Shown one piece after another: positions 8,712-17,906 of a stretch of 57,998 nt of DNA; positions within the stretch are counted from its first letter, which is position 1, and each line of letters opens with the position of its first letter. Origin of the DNA: Amycolatopsis acididurans. Lineage in GTDB: Bacteria; Actinomycetota; Actinomycetes; Mycobacteriales; Pseudonocardiaceae. The notes under the pieces were generated by a model, which saw only the letters and a program-made list of their open reading frames with translations, was not told where the DNA came from and searched no databases. The DNA lies in assembly GCF_012328925.1 (NCBI RefSeq), contig NZ_JAAXLS010000042.1, positions 1 to 57,998 on the forward strand, read 5' to 3'. The translations under genes and the position numbers were made by a program.

Positions 8712-10247
8712 ATGACCAACCAGACCAGACGGGTACTCGTGGCGGCCACGGCCGGCGCGGCCCTGGCCGCCACGGCGGCCTTCGCCACGGGCCCGGCCGC
8801 GGCCGCACCGCCCGCGGCCACCCCGCAGACCAAAGCGGAGGCGGTGCTCACCCCGAGCCTCGTGTACCTGGAGACCACCTGGCACGGCTGGGTCCGGGAC
8901 GAGACCGGGAAACTGCTGCCCCAGCCGGACGGCACCACCGAGATCACCGCGCAGGCGTCCTGCTCCGGGTTCGTGGCCGACTCCACGGGCTTCGTCGTCA
9001 CCGCGGGCCACTGCGTCGACGACCAGAGCGGCCAGGGCGGCAAGAGCGCGCTGATCCAGACCCTGCTCGCCGAGTGGGTTCAGGCGGGCGAGATCAGCTC
9101 CTCCGACGCCAGCAGCCTGCTGACCTACGGGCTGACCAACTGGAAGGTGGAGGGACAGGTCGCGGACTCCAACCCGGACCGCGCTGTCGCCGTGTACCAG
9201 ACCAGCGCCGCCTCGGGCGTCACCGTGACCACCCCCATGCAGGCGTCGGTCGTGGACTACAAGGCGCTCGACAACGGTGACGTCGCGCTGCTGAAGGTGC
9301 AGCCGAGCACGCCGATGCCCGCGATCGAGGTCGCGGCGAACGCGACTCAGGAGGACGGGACCGAAGTCATCGCGGCCGGCTACCCCGGCACGGTGAGCCA
9401 GGTGGTCGACCCGAAGCTGCAGCCCTCGTTCAAGACCGGCACGATCAGCAGCAAGCAGACCCGCAACGGCGTCCCGTTCACCGAAACGTCGGCGGCCAGC
9501 ACGCCCGGTATGTCGGGCGGTCCGGTGATCGGGCTCGACGGCCGCGTGCTCGGCACGGTCAGCTTCGGCCCGACCCAGGAGACGCAGGCGTTCAACTTCA
9601 TGACCGACACCGGGATCCTGCGGTCGATGCTGGTCTCCCATGGCGTGTCGACCACGCTGAGCGCGCCCGACCAGGCCTACCGCCAGGGGCTGAACGAGTA
9701 CTTCGCGGGCAAGTACCACGCCGCGGCCGCGGACTTCGACAAGGTCCTGGCCCAGGAACCCAACCAGGCTCAGGCGCAGGCCTACCGCTCGAAGGCGATC
9801 GCGGCCTTCGGCGAGGAGCCGGCCGCCTCGAACAAGGGCTGGCTGCTGTGGGGCGGCATCGGCCTCGGCGCGGCGGTGCTCATCGCGGCGGCGATCACCA
9901 TTCCGCTCCTGCTGAGCAGGCGCCGTCGCAACGCGGCCCCTGGACAGCCCGGGACCTTTCCCGGGACGACGCCGACGGGTCCCGTTCCGCAGTTCGGCCC
10001 GCCTCCCGCGATGCCGCCGGTGGAGCCGCCGGTCACCACCGTGCCCGGGCCGCGTGAGTCCGAGCATCAGGCGACCGGCGACGGGCACGAGCCACAGGTG
10101 GCCGTCAGCCACCTCGGCTACTGCCCCAACTGCGGCAGCCCTCATCCCGCCGAGGCGCACTTCTGCACCGAATGCGGGCAACCGTTCCTCACCGTCACCC
10201 GGACTGAGGAACAACAACAACAGCAGCAGCCACCGGCGAAGGCCTGA
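8712..10247 (+). CDS. membrane-anchored trypsin-like serine protease with TPR and zinc ribbon
   Basis: 511 residues. An N-terminal signal peptide (RRVLVAATAGAALAATAAFA) precedes a chymotrypsin-fold domain with the triad visible as TAGHC (His), DNGDVALL (Asp) and TPGMSGGPV (Ser). A short TPR-like stretch (YRQGLNEYFAGKYHAAAADF, about residues 320-355) follows, then one transmembrane segment near residue 380, a proline-rich linker and a C-terminal zinc ribbon CPNCGSPHP...FCTECG. The protease domain is therefore outside the cell and the zinc ribbon inside. Target unknown. A strong hairpin (10261-10291) follows the stop. Confidence 0.85.
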   Translation: MTNQTRRVLVAATAGAALAATAAFATGPAAAAPPAATPQTKAEAVLTPSLVYLETTWHGWVRDETGKLLPQPDGTTEITAQASCSGFVADSTGFVVTAGHCVDDQSGQGGKSALIQTLLAEWVQAGEISSSDASSLLTYGLTNWKVEGQVADSNPDRAVAVYQTSAASGVTVTTPMQASVVDYKALDNGDVALLKVQPSTPMPAIEVAANATQEDGTEVIAAGYPGTVSQVVDPKLQPSFKTGTISSKQTRNGVPFTETSAASTPGMSGGPVIGLDGRVLGTVSFGPTQETQAFNFMTDTGILRSMLVSHGVSTTLSAPDQAYRQGLNEYFAGKYHAAAADFDKVLAQEPNQAQAQAYRSKAIAAFGEEPAASNKGWLLWGGIGLGAAVLIAAAITIPLLLSRRRRNAAPGQPGTFPGTTPTGPVPQFGPPPAMPPVEPPVTTVPGPRESEHQATGDGHEPQVAVSHLGYCPNCGSPHPAEAHFCTECGQPFLTVTRTEEQQQQQQPPAKA

Positions 10248-10260
10248 GCAGGCCACCGGT

Positions 10261-10291
10261 CCGGTCTCCCCGCTCGCGGCGGGGAGACCGG
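10261..10291 (+). terminator. hairpin terminator after protease gene
   Basis: Perfect 13-bp arms CCGGTCTCCCCGC / GCGGGGAGACCGG around a 5-nt loop, 13 bp after the protease stop. No U-tract follows, as is common in high-GC actinobacteria. Confidence 0.7.
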
Positions 10292-10318
10292 CTGCGCGGT
10301 AACGGAAAGAAGGTACCG

Positions 10319-11320
10319 GTGATGACGGTCCGGTTGGCCCTGTCTCCGGTGCGGACCACGCGCGGGACCGGTTTCCCGCCGCTGCCGCCGAACGCGCCCG
10401 GCCGATGGCTGGACATCTACGTGCGCGCGCAGGCCCTGTGGTGGCAGGCGGACCGGATGGGCACCGCCTCGCCGGGTAGCGAGACGTCGTGGGGCGAACT
10501 CGAGCGGATCAAGGAGATCCTGGCCGCGACCGTCTCCGAGATCGAGCCCGTGTGGTGGGGCCGGCGGATGCGGCTGTGGTGGAGCGCGACACCGATCGAA
10601 GCCGCCTGGGGCCTGCTGCACGACATCGAGGAACGGCTGGTCGGCCTCACCGGCGACGAGGAACTGATCAGCGAAGCCGGAAAAGCCCTCGAACACGCGC
10701 CCCAGTTCCTCAAACCCGACGACGAACGGCTGCGCTACCTGCGTGACGAACTCACCCGGGCTCGTGCGTCCGCCGCCCCGCCGCCCAACACACGCACACT
10801 GCGTGCCGCCACGATCGCGGTACTGGCCGTGACGCACGAGGCCTCCGACATGCTTTACCGGCAGTCCCGGGCCCTCCGCAACCGCATGCTCGGCGCGAGC
10901 CTGGTGAGCCTGCTGGCCGTGGGCGTCGCGTTCGCCGCCCAGGTCGTGCTCCTGCCGCGGGGACAGGTGCTGATCCACACCGAGGGCACCGCTCCCAGCG
11001 GCGTGCCGTTGCTCGCGCTCGTCGCACTGGCGGGCCTGATCGGTGCGGTCATCAGTGCGCTGCCCGTGATGGCGTCGATGCCCACCGGCTACCGGCGCAA
11101 CCCCTACTCGCTGCCGGTGCAGCAGGCGTTGCTCAAGCTGTGCGCGGGGCCGCTCACCGCGGTCGCCGGACTGGCGCTGGTCGCGACGGACGTCCCGCTC
11201 AACGACACCGCGCAGGTGGTGTCGCTGGCCGTGCTGTTCGGAACGGCACAGCACGCACTCACCCGGATCGCCGACCACAAAGCGGCACAGCTCGCGGACA
11301 CCGCGGCGGGCAAATCGTGA
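10319..11320 (+). CDS. hypothetical membrane protein
   Basis: 333 residues, starting GTG with ATG as the second codon. A soluble N-terminal half (about 190 residues, acidic and helical, containing the tryptophan-rich WWGRRMRLWWS) is followed by three or four transmembrane segments (LGASLVSLLAVGVAFAAQVVLL, VPLLALVALAGLIGAVISALPVM, LTAVAGLALVATDV, and a weaker one). I recognise no family. Separated from the protease gene by a strong terminator and followed by another hairpin, so probably a single-gene unit. Confidence 0.65.
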   Translation: MMTVRLALSPVRTTRGTGFPPLPPNAPGRWLDIYVRAQALWWQADRMGTASPGSETSWGELERIKEILAATVSEIEPVWWGRRMRLWWSATPIEAAWGLLHDIEERLVGLTGDEELISEAGKALEHAPQFLKPDDERLRYLRDELTRARASAAPPPNTRTLRAATIAVLAVTHEASDMLYRQSRALRNRMLGASLVSLLAVGVAFAAQVVLLPRGQVLIHTEGTAPSGVPLLALVALAGLIGAVISALPVMASMPTGYRRNPYSLPVQQALLKLCAGPLTAVAGLALVATDVPLNDTAQVVSLAVLFGTAQHALTRIADHKAAQLADTAAGKS

Positions 11321-11380
11321 GGCGCGTGCGGCCGGCCGCGATGGGCGGAATCCCCTAGACCCCGCCCGCACCAGTACCCG

Positions 11381-11421
11381 GACGCCGGCACCCTGTCCCT
11401 TGTGGACGGAGTGCCGGCGTC
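11381..11421 (+). terminator. hairpin terminator
   Basis: Perfect 11-bp arms GACGCCGGCAC / GTGCCGGCGTC separated by 19 nt, 60 bp after the membrane-protein stop. A further palindrome CCGATGCC-c-GGCATCGG at 11448-11464 lies between this hairpin and the fru promoter and could be a protein-binding site. Confidence 0.55.
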
Positions 11422-11486
11422 TGCGCGTTTCATCCCCCCACCGTGGCCCGATGCCCGGCATCGGCGAGCAGCTCCTCTCGTGACCC

Positions 11487-11516
11487 TTGACACTGCCACA
11501 CACATCAACGTATAAC
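11487..11516 (+). promoter_or_regulatory. promoter of the fructose PTS operon
   Basis: TTGACA (11487-11492) and TATAAC (11511-11516) separated by 18 bp form an unusually good housekeeping promoter for this GC content, 35 bp before fruR. Direct repeats ATCAAC at 11504-11509 and 11524-11529 overlap and follow the -10, the arrangement of a DeoR-family operator. Autoregulation by FruR, relieved by fructose 1-phosphate, is the likely control. Confidence 0.7.
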
Positions 11517-11550
11517 CAAATAAATCAACATGAAACGGCGGTGAAACATC

Positions 11551-12312
11551 ATGTACGCAGAGGAGCGTCAGCAGCGCGTGGTGGAACGCGCGCGGGCCGA
11601 TGGCCGGGTGGAGGTCACCGAACTGGCCGCCGAGTTCGGGGTGACCACGGAGACGATCAGGCGTGACCTGACCGTGCTCGAGCGGCACGGCGTCCTGCGC
11701 CGGGTGCACGGGGGCGCGATCCCGGTGGAACGGCTCGGCTTCGAGCCCGCGCTGGCCGCCCGTGACGCCGTGATGACCGCGGAGAAGGAACGCATCGCCA
11801 AGGCCGCGCTGGCCGAGCTGCCGGTGGAGGGCGCCGTGCTCATCGACGCGGGGACCACCACGGCTCGCCTGGCCGAGGTCTGGCCTGCCGACCGGGAACT
11901 GACCGTCGTGACCAACGCGCTGCCGATCGCGAGCAGTCTGGCCACGCGCCCGAACACCGCCGTGCTCATGGCAGGCGGCAAGGTTCGCGGCCGCACGATG
12001 GCGGCCGTCGACGACTGGGCGCTGCGGTCACTGGCCGACACCTACGTCGATGTCGCGTTCATCGCCACGAACGGCGTCTCCGCCGAGCGCGGACTGACCA
12101 CACCGGACACCGGGGAGGCGGCCGTCAAACGAGCCATGATCGCCGCGGCCCGCCGGGTGGTCGTGCTGGCCGACCACACCAAGTTCGGCAACGACTGCCT
12201 CGCCCGCTTCGGCTCTCTGTCCGATGTGGACGTTCTGATCACCGACGCCGGGCTGGACGAGGACGCGGCGGCCGAGCTGTCCGCCGCCGGGCCGAGGGTG
12301 GTGCGCGCGTGA
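11551..12312 (+). CDS. fruR: DeoR-family transcriptional repressor of fructose genes
   Basis: 253 residues. N-terminal winged helix with the DeoR signature (ERQQRVVERARADGRVEVTELAAEFGVTTETIRRDL, followed by RRVHGGA) and a C-terminal sugar-phosphate-sensing DeoRC domain (DAGTTTARLAEVWP, VTNALPIA, ADHTKFG). Being first in the fructose PTS operon, it most likely responds to fructose 1-phosphate. The stop overlaps the GTG of fruK by 2 bp beyond shared bases (GTGA). Confidence 0.9.
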   Translation: MYAEERQQRVVERARADGRVEVTELAAEFGVTTETIRRDLTVLERHGVLRRVHGGAIPVERLGFEPALAARDAVMTAEKERIAKAALAELPVEGAVLIDAGTTTARLAEVWPADRELTVVTNALPIASSLATRPNTAVLMAGGKVRGRTMAAVDDWALRSLADTYVDVAFIATNGVSAERGLTTPDTGEAAVKRAMIAAARRVVVLADHTKFGNDCLARFGSLSDVDVLITDAGLDEDAAAELSAAGPRVVRA

Positions 12313-13271
12313 TCGTCACGGTGACCGCGAATCCGAGCATCGACCGCACGGTCGAGGTGGCCGCGGTGACCCGCGGCCGGGTGCATCGCGCGCCACGCGC
12401 GCTGGTTCATCCCGGCGGCAAGGGCGTGAACGTCTCCCGCACGCTGGCGAAACAAGGACATCCGACCACGGCGGTACTGGTGGCGGGCGGAGCCGAAGGC
12501 AGCGAGCTGACCGGCCTGCTCGCGGCCGCCGGCGTGGCCACCAGCCGGGTGAGCGTGGGCGAACCGGTGCGCACCAACATCGCGGTCGCCGAGGCCGACG
12601 GCACGATCACCAAGTTCAACGAGGCAGGCCCGGCGCTCTCCGCCGAGGAGGCGGAACGGCTGCTGGAGGCCGCCACGCGTGCGCTCGAGCGTGGCGCGGG
12701 CTGGCTGGCCGGCTGCGGCAGCCTGCCACCAGGCATGCCGGCCGCCTTCTACGCGCGGCTGGTCGAGATCGCGCACGCGCGCGGCGTCAACGCCGCGATC
12801 GACTCCTCGGGCGCGGCGCTGGCCGCGTGCTTGCCCGCCGCGCCCGAGGTCGTCAAACCCAACCGCTCGGAACTGGCCGAGTACGCGCGCATCGAGGTGC
12901 GCACGCTCGGCGACGCGGTCAAAGCGGCGCAGCAGCTGCGTGACCACGGCGCGCGGGCGGTACTGGCCAGCCTGGGCGCGGACGGCGCTCTCCTGGTCGA
13001 CGGCACCGGCGTCGTGCACGGCGAGGCTCCGGTGGCACGGGTGCGCAGCACGGTGGGGGCGGGCGACGCCATGCTCGCCGGGTTCCTCGCCGCCGGTGGC
13101 CGTGGGGAGAAGGCCCTGCGCGAGGCACTCGCCTGGGGCGCCGCGGCGGCCGCGCTCCCGGGCAGCCATCTGCCCGGGCCGGCCGATCTCGACCGCACGG
13201 CCGTCGTCATCAACTCCGACATCAGCCCGGACAGGGTACTCGGCGGGCGCGGCAAGCCCGCCGGGGCGTGA
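12309..13271 (+). CDS. fruK: 1-phosphofructokinase
   Basis: 320 residues, PfkB/ribokinase family; phosphorylates fructose 1-phosphate to fructose 1,6-bisphosphate. Visible motifs are the N-terminal TANPSIDRTVEV, the substrate motif HPGGKGVNVSRTL, and the C-terminal PfkB signature STVGAGDAMLAGFLA with the catalytic aspartate. GTG start overlaps the fruR stop. Confidence 0.93.
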   Translation: MIVTVTANPSIDRTVEVAAVTRGRVHRAPRALVHPGGKGVNVSRTLAKQGHPTTAVLVAGGAEGSELTGLLAAAGVATSRVSVGEPVRTNIAVAEADGTITKFNEAGPALSAEEAERLLEAATRALERGAGWLAGCGSLPPGMPAAFYARLVEIAHARGVNAAIDSSGAALAACLPAAPEVVKPNRSELAEYARIEVRTLGDAVKAAQQLRDHGARAVLASLGADGALLVDGTGVVHGEAPVARVRSTVGAGDAMLAGFLAAGGRGEKALREALAWGAAAAALPGSHLPGPADLDRTAVVINSDISPDRVLGGRGKPAGA

Positions 13272-13292
13272 GGCAACAGAAGGGAACCGCAC

Positions 13293-13745
13293 ATGAGTCA
13301 GCTGATCAACGGCGATCTGGTCGACCTCGGCCTCGCCGGCGCCGACCGGCACGAGGTGACCAAGAGCCTCGCGGAACGCATGGTCAAGGCAGGGCGCGTG
13401 ACCGACGCCGAGGGCTTCCTCGCCGACGTCAAGGCTCGCGAAGAGCAGATGCCGACCGGCATCGAAGGCGGGATCGGCATCCCGCACGCGCGCTCGCGTC
13501 ACGTCACCGAACCGACCCTGGCCTTCGGCCGGTGCGCGTCGGGCGTGGACTTCGGCGCGTCCGACGGGCCCGCGCACCTCGTCTTCCTGATCGCCGCGCC
13601 CGAGGGCGGCGGCTCGGAACACATGACGATCCTCGCGTCGCTGGCACGCAGGCTGGTGCACCAGTCGTTCCGGGACGCACTGCTGGGCGCGCCCGATGCC
13701 GGCGCCGTCGTCGAACTGGTCCGGAAGGAGGTGCTGGCCCGATGA
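13293..13745 (+). CDS. PTS fructose EIIA component
   Basis: 150 residues. EIIA-Fru/Mtl domain with the phosphorylated histidine in GGIGIPHARSRHV (about residue 64). It receives phosphate from HPr and passes it to the IIB domain of the next gene. A separate EIIA is usual for actinobacterial fru operons of this form. The stop overlaps the IIBC start by 4 bp (ATGA). Confidence 0.92.
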   Translation: MSQLINGDLVDLGLAGADRHEVTKSLAERMVKAGRVTDAEGFLADVKAREEQMPTGIEGGIGIPHARSRHVTEPTLAFGRCASGVDFGASDGPAHLVFLIAAPEGGGSEHMTILASLARRLVHQSFRDALLGAPDAGAVVELVRKEVLAR

Positions 13746-15238
13746 AGCTGGTCGCCGTCACGTCGTGCCCCACGGGCATCGCACACACCTACATGGCCGC
13801 CGAGGCACTCGAGCAGGCCGCGAAGGCCGCCGGCCACGAGATCCTGGTGGAAACACAGGGCGCCGCGGGCTCGGAACCGCTGCCGGCCGGGCGCATCGCC
13901 GACGCCGAAGCGGTGGTGTTCGCCGCCGACGTCGAGGTCCGGGACAAGGAAAGGTTCGCGGGCAAGCCGGTCGTCACCGCCGATGTGAAACGCGGCATCA
14001 ACAACGCGGCCGGACTCATCGAGGAGGCCGTCGCGGCCGCGAAGTCCCGGCCCGACACGGTGAAGAGCGTCGCGCCGGGGCCGGCGCCGGGCACGAAGGT
14101 GGACCCGGGCGCCGGGTTCGGCACACGCCTGCGCCAGTGGCTGATGACCGGCGTCAGCTACATGATCCCGTTCGTCGCGGCCGGGGGCATCCTCACCGCG
14201 CTGTCCTTCATCATCGGCGGGGCGAAGGTCGGCGCCGTCGTCGGCGGCGGCACCTTCGAGGGCGTGCACTACCCCGGCGTGACCGACATGTCGCAGCTGC
14301 TGCACACCGCCGGCGTCGCGGGCGTGATGTTCGAACTCGGGTCGCTGGCGTTCAAGATGATGGTGCCGATCCTGGCCGGGTTCATCGCCTTCGCCATGGC
14401 CGACCGTCCCGGCATCGCCCCCGGCGTCGTCGGCGGCCTCGCCGCCGTCGCGATCAACGCCGGGTTCCTCGGCGGGCTCGTCGCGGGCCTGCTCGCCGGC
14501 ACCGTGACCGCGGCGTTGAAGAAGCTCAAGGTGCCGCGTGGCGTGGCCGGCGTGATGCCCGTCGTGGTGATTCCGCTGATCTCGGTGTTCGCCGTCGGGT
14601 TCCTGATGCTGGTCGTGGTCGGCCAGCCGATCGCGGCCGCCCAGACCGGGATGACGCACTGGCTCAACGGATTGTCCGGCACCAACGCCTGGATGCTCGG
14701 CGGGCTGCTGGGCCTGATGATGGGGTTCGACATGGGCGGGCCGGTGAACAAGGTGGCCTATTCGTTCGGCCTGGCCGCACTCGCCTCCGGCAACCTGACG
14801 ATCATGGCCGCGGTCATGGCCGCGGGCATGACACCGCCGCTGGGGCTGGCACTGGCGACCGTGCTGCGCCGCAAGCTGTTCACCAGGGCCGAGCAGCAGG
14901 CCGGCCAGGCCGCCTGGCTGCTGGGGCTGTCGTTCATCACCGAGGGCGCGATCCCGTTCGCGGCGGGCGACCCGCTGCGCGTCATCCCCTCGCTCATGGC
15001 GGGCAGCGCGGTGACCGGTTCGCTGTCGGTCACCCTCGGCGCCACATCCCGCGCCCCGCACGGCGGAATCTGGGTCATCGGCCTGATCGGCCACCCGCTC
15101 GGCTACCTGGTCGCGATCGTCGCGGGCTCGCTGGTCACCACCCTGTGCGTGATCGTCGCCAAGCACGTCGGCGCGGCGCGCACGAATGCCGTCTCCCCCA
15201 GCGAAACCGCCGCGGACGCCCGTCCCGTCACCGCCTGA
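13742..15238 (+). CDS. fruA: PTS fructose EIIBC permease
   Basis: 498 residues. IIB domain first (MKLVAVTSCPTGIAHTYMAA, phosphorylated Cys9), then a linker rich in Pro/Gly (about residues 105-125), then the IIC membrane domain with about nine hydrophobic segments, from SYMIPFVAAGGILTALSFI to the C-terminus, including the conserved GFDMGGPVNKVAY and ITEGAIPFAAGDPLRVIP. Imports fructose as fructose 1-phosphate. A separate IIA gene precedes it. Confidence 0.93.
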   Translation: MKLVAVTSCPTGIAHTYMAAEALEQAAKAAGHEILVETQGAAGSEPLPAGRIADAEAVVFAADVEVRDKERFAGKPVVTADVKRGINNAAGLIEEAVAAAKSRPDTVKSVAPGPAPGTKVDPGAGFGTRLRQWLMTGVSYMIPFVAAGGILTALSFIIGGAKVGAVVGGGTFEGVHYPGVTDMSQLLHTAGVAGVMFELGSLAFKMMVPILAGFIAFAMADRPGIAPGVVGGLAAVAINAGFLGGLVAGLLAGTVTAALKKLKVPRGVAGVMPVVVIPLISVFAVGFLMLVVVGQPIAAAQTGMTHWLNGLSGTNAWMLGGLLGLMMGFDMGGPVNKVAYSFGLAALASGNLTIMAAVMAAGMTPPLGLALATVLRRKLFTRAEQQAGQAAWLLGLSFITEGAIPFAAGDPLRVIPSLMAGSAVTGSLSVTLGATSRAPHGGIWVIGLIGHPLGYLVAIVAGSLVTTLCVIVAKHVGAARTNAVSPSETAADARPVTA

Positions 15239-15272
15239 GGTCCACTGTGGACACAAGAAAGGAATGACAGTC

Positions 15273-15554
15273 ATGGCAGAACGCAAGGTGGTCGTGGCCT
15301 CCTCGGTCGGCCTGCACGCCCGTCCCGCCGCGCTGCTGGTCTCCGAGGCCGGCAAGCAGCCCGCCGCCGTTTCCATCGCCAAGGCTCCCGCCACGGAGTT
15401 CGTGGACGCGCGCAGCATCCTGTCCGTGCTCGGCCTGGGCGCACGCTGCGGTGACGAGGTGGTGCTCCGCGCCGAAGGCCCGGGCGCCGAGGCCTCGCTC
15501 GACGCGGTCGCCGCCGTGATCGCCCACGACCACGACACGGCTCCGGCGTCATGA
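15273..15554 (+). CDS. ptsH: phosphocarrier protein HPr
   Basis: 93 residues. Active-site His15 in SSVGLHARPAAL and the conserved serine in DARSILSVLGLGA. The start at 15273 is chosen because AAAGGA lies 9 nt upstream; an in-frame ATG at 15264 would sit directly on that sequence. The stop overlaps the EI start by 4 bp. Confidence 0.93.
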   Translation: MAERKVVVASSVGLHARPAALLVSEAGKQPAAVSIAKAPATEFVDARSILSVLGLGARCGDEVVLRAEGPGAEASLDAVAAVIAHDHDTAPAS

Positions 15555-17254
15555 GCACGGCGGTCGACGACAGCGTGGTCACGGGGATCGGCGTGAGCCC
15601 CGGCGTCGCGGCCGGGCCGGTGGCACGGCTCGCCGAGCCGCCCGCGCTGCCCGCGGACACCGGGCCGGAGCCCGACGCCGACGCGGCGGCCGGCCGGGCA
15701 CGGGAGGCGCTCGCCGCGGTCGCTGCGGATCTCGAATCCCGCGCGGCGCGAGCCACGGGTGAGGCCGCCGACGTGCTGCTCGCCCAGGCGATGATGGTCC
15801 GTGACCCGGCGCTGACCGAGCAGGTCTCGGCCGCGCTCGCCGGCGGGAAATCCCTGCCGCACGCCGTGGCCGCCGCGTTCGACGTGTTCCGGTCGGCGAT
15901 GGAGGCCGCGGGGGGCTACCTCGCCGAACGCACCGCGGACCTCGCCGACCTGTGCCGGCGGACCCTCGCGTGCCTGCTCGGCCTGCCCATGCCGGGGATA
16001 CCCGATCCGGGTCACCCGTTCGTGCTGGTCGCGACCGATCTCGCACCCGCGGACACGGCCACCCTCGACCCCTCGCGGGTGCTGGCCATCGTGACCGGAC
16101 AAGGCGGGCCCACCAGCCACACCGCGATCCTCGCGAAATCGCTGGGCATCCCGGCCGTCGTCGCCTGCCACCGCGCCGGAGGGATCACCGACGACACGGA
16201 ACTGCTCGTCGACGGCACCACGGGCACCGTCGTGGTGACCCCGCCGGCGGAGGAGGTCGAACGCGCCCTCAGCGCCTGGGCCGCGCACCGCGACGCCCTG
16301 TCGGCCGCCCGCGGGCCCGGCCGCACCCAAGACGGCACGTCCGTGGCGTTGCTGGTCAATCTCGGCGGGGCCGCCGATCTGTCGGCCGCGGCCGCCGCGG
16401 ACAGCGAAGGCGTCGGCTTGCTGCGCACCGAGTTCCTGTATCTGGGCCGCACCGAGGCTCCCGCGCGGGACGAGCAGTGTGCGGCCTATGGCAAGGTTTT
16501 CGCCGCGTTCAGCGGCCGGAAGGTCGTGGTCCGCACACTCGACGCGGGCGCGGACAAGCCGCTGCCCTACCTCGGCCAGGGCGAGGAACCGAACCCGGCG
16601 CTGGGCGTGCGCGGGCTGCGGCTCGACCGGCGGCAGCCACGCATCCTGGACGAGCAGCTCGCGGCGATCGCCACGGCGCGCGACCAGCACGACGCCGAGG
16701 TCTGGGTCATGGCGCCGATGGTGTCCACCCCGGCCGAGGCCGCGGCGTTCGCGGCGCGGGCGCGCTCCCACGGGCTCGGCGTCGCGGGCACCATGATCGA
16801 GGTCCCGGCGGCCGCGCTGCGTGCCCAGCAGGTGCTCGCCGGATGCGATTTCGCCAGCATCGGCACCAACGATCTCGGCCAGTACACCTATGCCGCGGAC
16901 CGGATGGCCGGCGAGCTGGCGGACCTGCTCGATCCCTGGCAGCCCGCGCTGCTGGAGCTGGTGCGGCACGCCGCCGAAGCGGGACGCCGGGCCGGGAAAC
17001 CGGTCGGGGTCTGCGGCGAGGCGGCCGGCGATCCCTACCTCGCGCTCGTGCTGGCGGGTGTGGGCGTGACCAGCCTGTCGATGGCACCGGCCTCCCTCGC
17101 CGCCGTCCGGCTGGCACTGGCCGCGCACACACTGGCCGAATGCCAGGCGCTGGCCGAAATGGCGTTGTCGGCCGAGGACGCGAGGCACGCCCGCGAGGCG
17201 ATCACCGCCGGGGCGAACCCGATCACCACCTCTGAAGCTTTGCCCGCACGGTGA
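15551..17254 (+). CDS. ptsI: PTS enzyme I (PEP-protein phosphotransferase)
   Basis: 567 residues. N-terminal helical HPr-binding domain, phosphohistidine domain with GGPTSHTAILAKSLGIPAV (His near residue 190), and a PEP-binding TIM barrel with LLRTEFLYLGR, MAPMVSTPAEAAAF, GTNDLGQY and the C-terminal GVCGEAAGDP (active-site cysteine). It starts phosphate flow from PEP. With ptsH it completes the phosphorelay in this operon, so the locus encodes every PTS component needed for fructose. Confidence 0.93.
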   Translation: MSTAVDDSVVTGIGVSPGVAAGPVARLAEPPALPADTGPEPDADAAAGRAREALAAVAADLESRAARATGEAADVLLAQAMMVRDPALTEQVSAALAGGKSLPHAVAAAFDVFRSAMEAAGGYLAERTADLADLCRRTLACLLGLPMPGIPDPGHPFVLVATDLAPADTATLDPSRVLAIVTGQGGPTSHTAILAKSLGIPAVVACHRAGGITDDTELLVDGTTGTVVVTPPAEEVERALSAWAAHRDALSAARGPGRTQDGTSVALLVNLGGAADLSAAAAADSEGVGLLRTEFLYLGRTEAPARDEQCAAYGKVFAAFSGRKVVVRTLDAGADKPLPYLGQGEEPNPALGVRGLRLDRRQPRILDEQLAAIATARDQHDAEVWVMAPMVSTPAEAAAFAARARSHGLGVAGTMIEVPAAALRAQQVLAGCDFASIGTNDLGQYTYAADRMAGELADLLDPWQPALLELVRHAAEAGRRAGKPVGVCGEAAGDPYLALVLAGVGVTSLSMAPASLAAVRLALAAHTLAECQALAEMALSAEDARHAREAITAGANPITTSEALPAR

Positions 17255-17273
17255 GCGACGGCGCCCAAGACGA

Positions 17274-17385
17274 TCAGCCCGTCGTCAACGCCGCGGCCAG
17301 CAGGGCCTGTGCCGACTCGCGCAGGAGGGTGGCGGCCTCTTTCCGCGACAGCGGTGCGAGCGCGTCCCGGGCGGGTGTCGCATGA
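17274..17385 (-). pseudogene. possible relic of a regulator C-terminus
   Basis: In the gap between ptsI and the DUF421 gene a short minus-strand frame reads RDALAPLSRKEAATLLRESA and then QALLAAALTTG before a stop. It resembles the C-terminal helix of a MarR/PadR-type regulator. There is no start codon or remaining N-terminal part. Low-confidence gene remnant. Confidence 0.25.
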
Positions 17386-17393
17386 GGACCGGG

Positions 17394-17900
17394 TCAGTGA
17401 GCCACCGGCCTGACGAGGTCGCTTTCCGCGCCGGCCCCGTGCACGACCGTCAGGCCGCCCTGGGATTCGAACAGCACGAACCGGACATCGCCGAGCGAGC
17501 GCACGCCTCGTTGGCGTAGCGCGGCGCGCAGGTCGTCCTCGGTGAGGCGGCACCTGCGCAGCTGCCGCCGGTCGATCACCCCGTCGGTGACGAGCACGCG
17601 CACCGGATGATCCATGACGCGCCCGACCGGCGCGAACAACCGCAGTCTCGCCAGCACGGTGTGCGTGAGCAGCAGCGTCACCAGTGCCGCGAACCCCAGC
17701 AGGAACGAGGTGTCGCTCGAGGTCGCGTTCCGGCCGATGACGGCCCCGATCGCCACCGCGGTGACGAAGTCGAAGATCCTCATCTCGGCCAGCGCACGCC
17801 GCGGCGCGAGCCGCAGCCCGATCAGCGCCGTCAGCGCGAGCAGCAGTGTCTTGCCGCAGACCACACCGATCTCCGGCCAGTGCCCGGTCAGCCAGGACAT
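17394..17900 (-). CDS. DUF421 (YetF-like) membrane protein
   Basis: 168 residues. Three N-terminal transmembrane segments (VVCGKTLLLALTALIGLRL, FVTAVAIGAVIGRNATS, FLLGFAALVTLLLTHTVLARL) followed by the soluble DUF421 domain (RVLVTDGVIDRRQLRRCRLTEDDL...LRQRGV...VLFESQGGLTV). Function not established for the family. It lies 6 bp downstream of the YrhK gene, probably in one transcript. Confidence 0.85.
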   Translation of the reverse strand: MSWLTGHWPEIGVVCGKTLLLALTALIGLRLAPRRALAEMRIFDFVTAVAIGAVIGRNATSSDTSFLLGFAALVTLLLTHTVLARLRLFAPVGRVMDHPVRVLVTDGVIDRRQLRRCRLTEDDLRAALRQRGVRSLGDVRFVLFESQGGLTVVHGAGAESDLVRPVAH

Positions 17901-17906
17901 GCGAAC

